DNA of 6,039 nt from Alphaproteobacteria bacterium (lineage in GTDB: Bacteria > Pseudomonadota > Alphaproteobacteria > Rhizobiales > Aestuariivirgaceae), in the NCBI GenBank assembly GCA_024279045.1, contig JAJRRZ010000094.1:1-6039 (forward strand). Direction: 5' to 3'. Of this stretch, positions 4,730 to 6,039 are shown one piece after another. Under the pieces are notes generated by a model. That model saw nothing but the letters and a program-made list of their open reading frames with translations. It made no database searches and was not told the origin of the DNA. The position numbers and the translations under genes are program-made. Position 1 is the stretch's first letter, and each line of letters starts with the position of its first letter.

Positions 4730-6039
4730 TCAGTCCGATTGCTGCTTCAGCCTGGCCAGCACGGCGAAGGGACTGTCCGGGTCGGGCTGCTTCTCGCGCC
4801 GTGGCCTGCCCTTGCCGCCGCGCGGCGGCTTGCCGGAAGGCTTGCCCGCATCGCCCTTGCGCGACTTTTGACGGCGCGGGCCGGCACCATGCGGCTTGTG
4901 CGCCCTGCTGCTGGTGTTGCGCTTCTTGCGGAAGGGACCGGTGCCGTCGGGCCACCAGACGGTGATCTCCTCCTCCTGCGCAGCGGTCTCGCCCGCCTCC
5001 TGCCTGGCGGCTGCCCCCGGCTCTTGTGGTGCAGCATCCCCCAACTTCTGCGAGCCATTTTCTTCTGTGGCAGCGCTTGCTGGCGTGGCCTGCGGTTGCG
5101 TGGTCTGCGATTGCGTGGCCTGCTGCTTCCCGGTTTCTGTCTCGACAGCCTCGGATGCGGCCTCTTCCACCACGTCGCCTGCCGGCGGTTCTTTGTTCTC
5201 GGCTTCGCTGACCTCGGCGGTCTCGGCATTCCCGGCAGCTTCGGCATTCCCGGCAGCTTCGGCATTCCCGACAACCTCGGCCTTTCCGGCAGTCTCTGCC
5301 TTTCCGGCAGCCTGTTCTTCCGCCGCCGCCTGCGGCTCCTTGCCGTCTGCCGGCCCGCCCTGCTCTTCCACGGCCACCTTGCGCACCTGCGGGCGGTAGC
5401 CCAGCGATTGCAGAATGGCGGCGAAGTCATCGCCGGAGCAGCCGACCAGCGACATCATGTCCGGAATCACCGTGAAGCCACCGCCCTCCACCGAGCCTTG
5501 CGGGCGCTCCTCGCCGTTGAAGCGCGGCTTCCAGAACACCACATCGCGGATCTTGTCGCCAAGGCGTTCCAGCATGTCCACACGCACCGCCCGCGCGCCA
5601 CAGGGACGGTAACCGGCGACAAAGGCATAGCCATCGGGCCAGCCCTCATCCAGCGGCACGGAGGTCAGGCCATTGGCCGGCGGTGGCGGAATGTCCCCGG
5701 CCTGACCGGTTTCCTTCTCGCGCCACAGTCGCCACAGCAACAGGCGCAATTGTGTCGGCGCGGGCTTCAGCAGGGCGGGGATGAAGACGTGATAGGCCCC
5801 GAAGCGCACCCCGTGCGCGCGCAACGGCTTGCGCGCCTCCTGATCGAGCTGCCTGACCTCCTCGGCCACTTCCTCGCGCGGCAGCACGCCCAGCGCTTCC
5901 ACCAGCCGGAAGGCCAGCCCGCGCGCCAGCCCGGTTATCGTCTCGTCCTCGCGCAGAGCGAAGAGCTGCGGCAACAACCCCTGCACATGCCGCGCAACGA
6001 ACTTTTCCAGCCGCTTGTGCACCATGTCGCGCTCCGCCC
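4730..6039 (-). CDS. SUV3-like helicase-related protein, C-terminal part (5' end outside window)
   Basis: The frame is open to the window edge (A-E-R-D precedes the Met encoded at 6025-6023), so about 435 C-terminal residues are seen and the start is missing. Numbering from that Met, residues 68-100 (HGVRFGAYHVFIPALLKPAP and onward), 137-161 (AGYRPCGARAVRVDMLERLG and onward) and 182-212 (GFTVIPDMMSLVGCSGDDFA and onward) match what I know of the conserved C-terminal region of alphaproteobacterial helicase-related proteins. The ATPase motor motifs would lie upstream, outside the window, so helicase activity is inferred from family only. Residues 218-355 form an acidic, Ala/Glu/Gln-rich low-complexity linker with short repeats. 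Residues 366-413 are very basic (Arg/Lys/Gly/Pro) and likely bind RNA or DNA non-specifically. The end, PDPDSPFAVLARLKQQSD, is a conserved terminal motif of these proteins. An S4 RNA-binding gene follows after 19 bp, which supports an RNA-related job. Confidence 0.75.
   Translation of the reverse strand, partial: AERDMVHKRLEKFVARHVQGLLPQLFALREDETITGLARGLAFRLVEALGVLPREEVAEEVRQLDQEARKPLRAHGVRFGAYHVFIPALLKPAPTQLRLLLWRLWREKETGQAGDIPPPPANGLTSVPLDEGWPDGYAFVAGYRPCGARAVRVDMLERLGDKIRDVVFWKPRFNGEERPQGSVEGGGFTVIPDMMSLVGCSGDDFAAILQSLGYRPQVRKVAVEEQGGPADGKEPQAAAEEQAAGKAETAGKAEVVGNAEAAGNAEAAGNAETAEVSEAENKEPPAGDVVEEAASEAVETETGKQQATQSQTTQPQATPASAATEENGSQKLGDAAPQEPGAAARQEAGETAAQEEEITVWWPDGTGPFRKKRNTSSRAHKPHGAGPRRQKSRKGDAGKPSGKPPRGGKGRPRREKQPDPDSPFAVLARLKQQSD
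5081..5125. repeat. Three imperfect 15-bp tandem repeats in the helicase-related gene
   Basis: Three adjacent 15-bp units (5081-5095, 5096-5110, 5111-5125) share a core GCGTGG(C/T)CTGC. The length is a multiple of three, so the reading frame is kept; on the minus strand they encode a Gln/Thr-rich pentapeptide series, QQATQ-SQTTQ-PQATP, within the disordered linker. Confidence 0.7.
5223..5312. repeat. Five 18-bp tandem repeats in the helicase-related gene
   Basis: Five adjacent 18-bp units begin at 5223, 5241, 5259, 5277 and 5295. The first two (TCGGCATTCCCGGCAGCT) are identical and the others diverge progressively to the right. On the minus strand they encode a hexapeptide series of the form x-x-G-(K/N)-A-E within the acidic linker. 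The frame is preserved, and the identical pair suggests recent duplication, so copy number may vary between strains. Confidence 0.85.

Noticed and set aside
5223..5312. Possible CRISPR-like or mobile-element repeat
   Set aside because: The units are directly adjacent with no spacers, are multiples of three and keep the reading frame, so they are a coding minisatellite.
4896..5399. A 167-codon plus-strand frame rich in Ala, Ser and Cys opposite the helicase linker
   Set aside because: It only mirrors the low-complexity repeats of the minus-strand gene. The conserved end of the helicase-related protein shows which strand is coding.

Overview
The window looks like chromosomal housekeeping DNA from a GC-rich alphaproteobacterium. 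The main evidence is a protein encoded at the right end: the C-terminal part of a SUV3-like helicase-related protein followed immediately by a small S4 RNA-binding gene, a pairing I know from alphaproteobacterial chromosomes. The short glucose-6-phosphate isomerase, of a type seen in Rhodospirillum/Magnetospirillum-like genomes, agrees with this. A Rhodospirillales-like source is a reasonable guess, but the order is not proven by anything in the window.

Layout, left to right. Positions 1-1098 (+) are the C-terminal three quarters of gltD, the glutamate synthase small subunit, cut by the window edge. A 250-bp gap (1099-1348) holds a weak sigma70-like promoter candidate, an AT-rich operator-like dyad and several GC-rich stem-loops, the last of which contains the ribosome binding site of the next gene. 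Positions 1349-2779 (+) are a complete dihydrolipoamide dehydrogenase gene (lpd). A 154-bp gap with an AT-rich patch leads to 2934-4325 (+), a complete short-form glucose-6-phosphate isomerase gene (pgi). On the opposite strand, converging on pgi, lie an S4-domain (Hsp15-like) gene (4378-4710) and, 19 bp upstream of it, the truncated helicase-related gene (4730-6039). The two converging transcription units meet in a 52-bp gap carrying a perfect 8-bp inverted repeat that may serve as a common 3' end.

Functionally the plus-strand genes are central metabolism: ammonia assimilation (GltD), the E3 component of 2-oxo acid dehydrogenase complexes (Lpd) and hexose-phosphate interconversion (Pgi). The two large gaps suggest three separate transcription units rather than one operon. 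The minus-strand pair is RNA-related and probably co-transcribed. There is no sign of a mobile element, CRISPR array, tRNA, rRNA, phage gene or defence system. The most unusual item is the long acidic, repeat-rich linker in the helicase protein, encoded partly by in-frame 18-bp and 15-bp tandem repeats. No clearly new biological system is visible.
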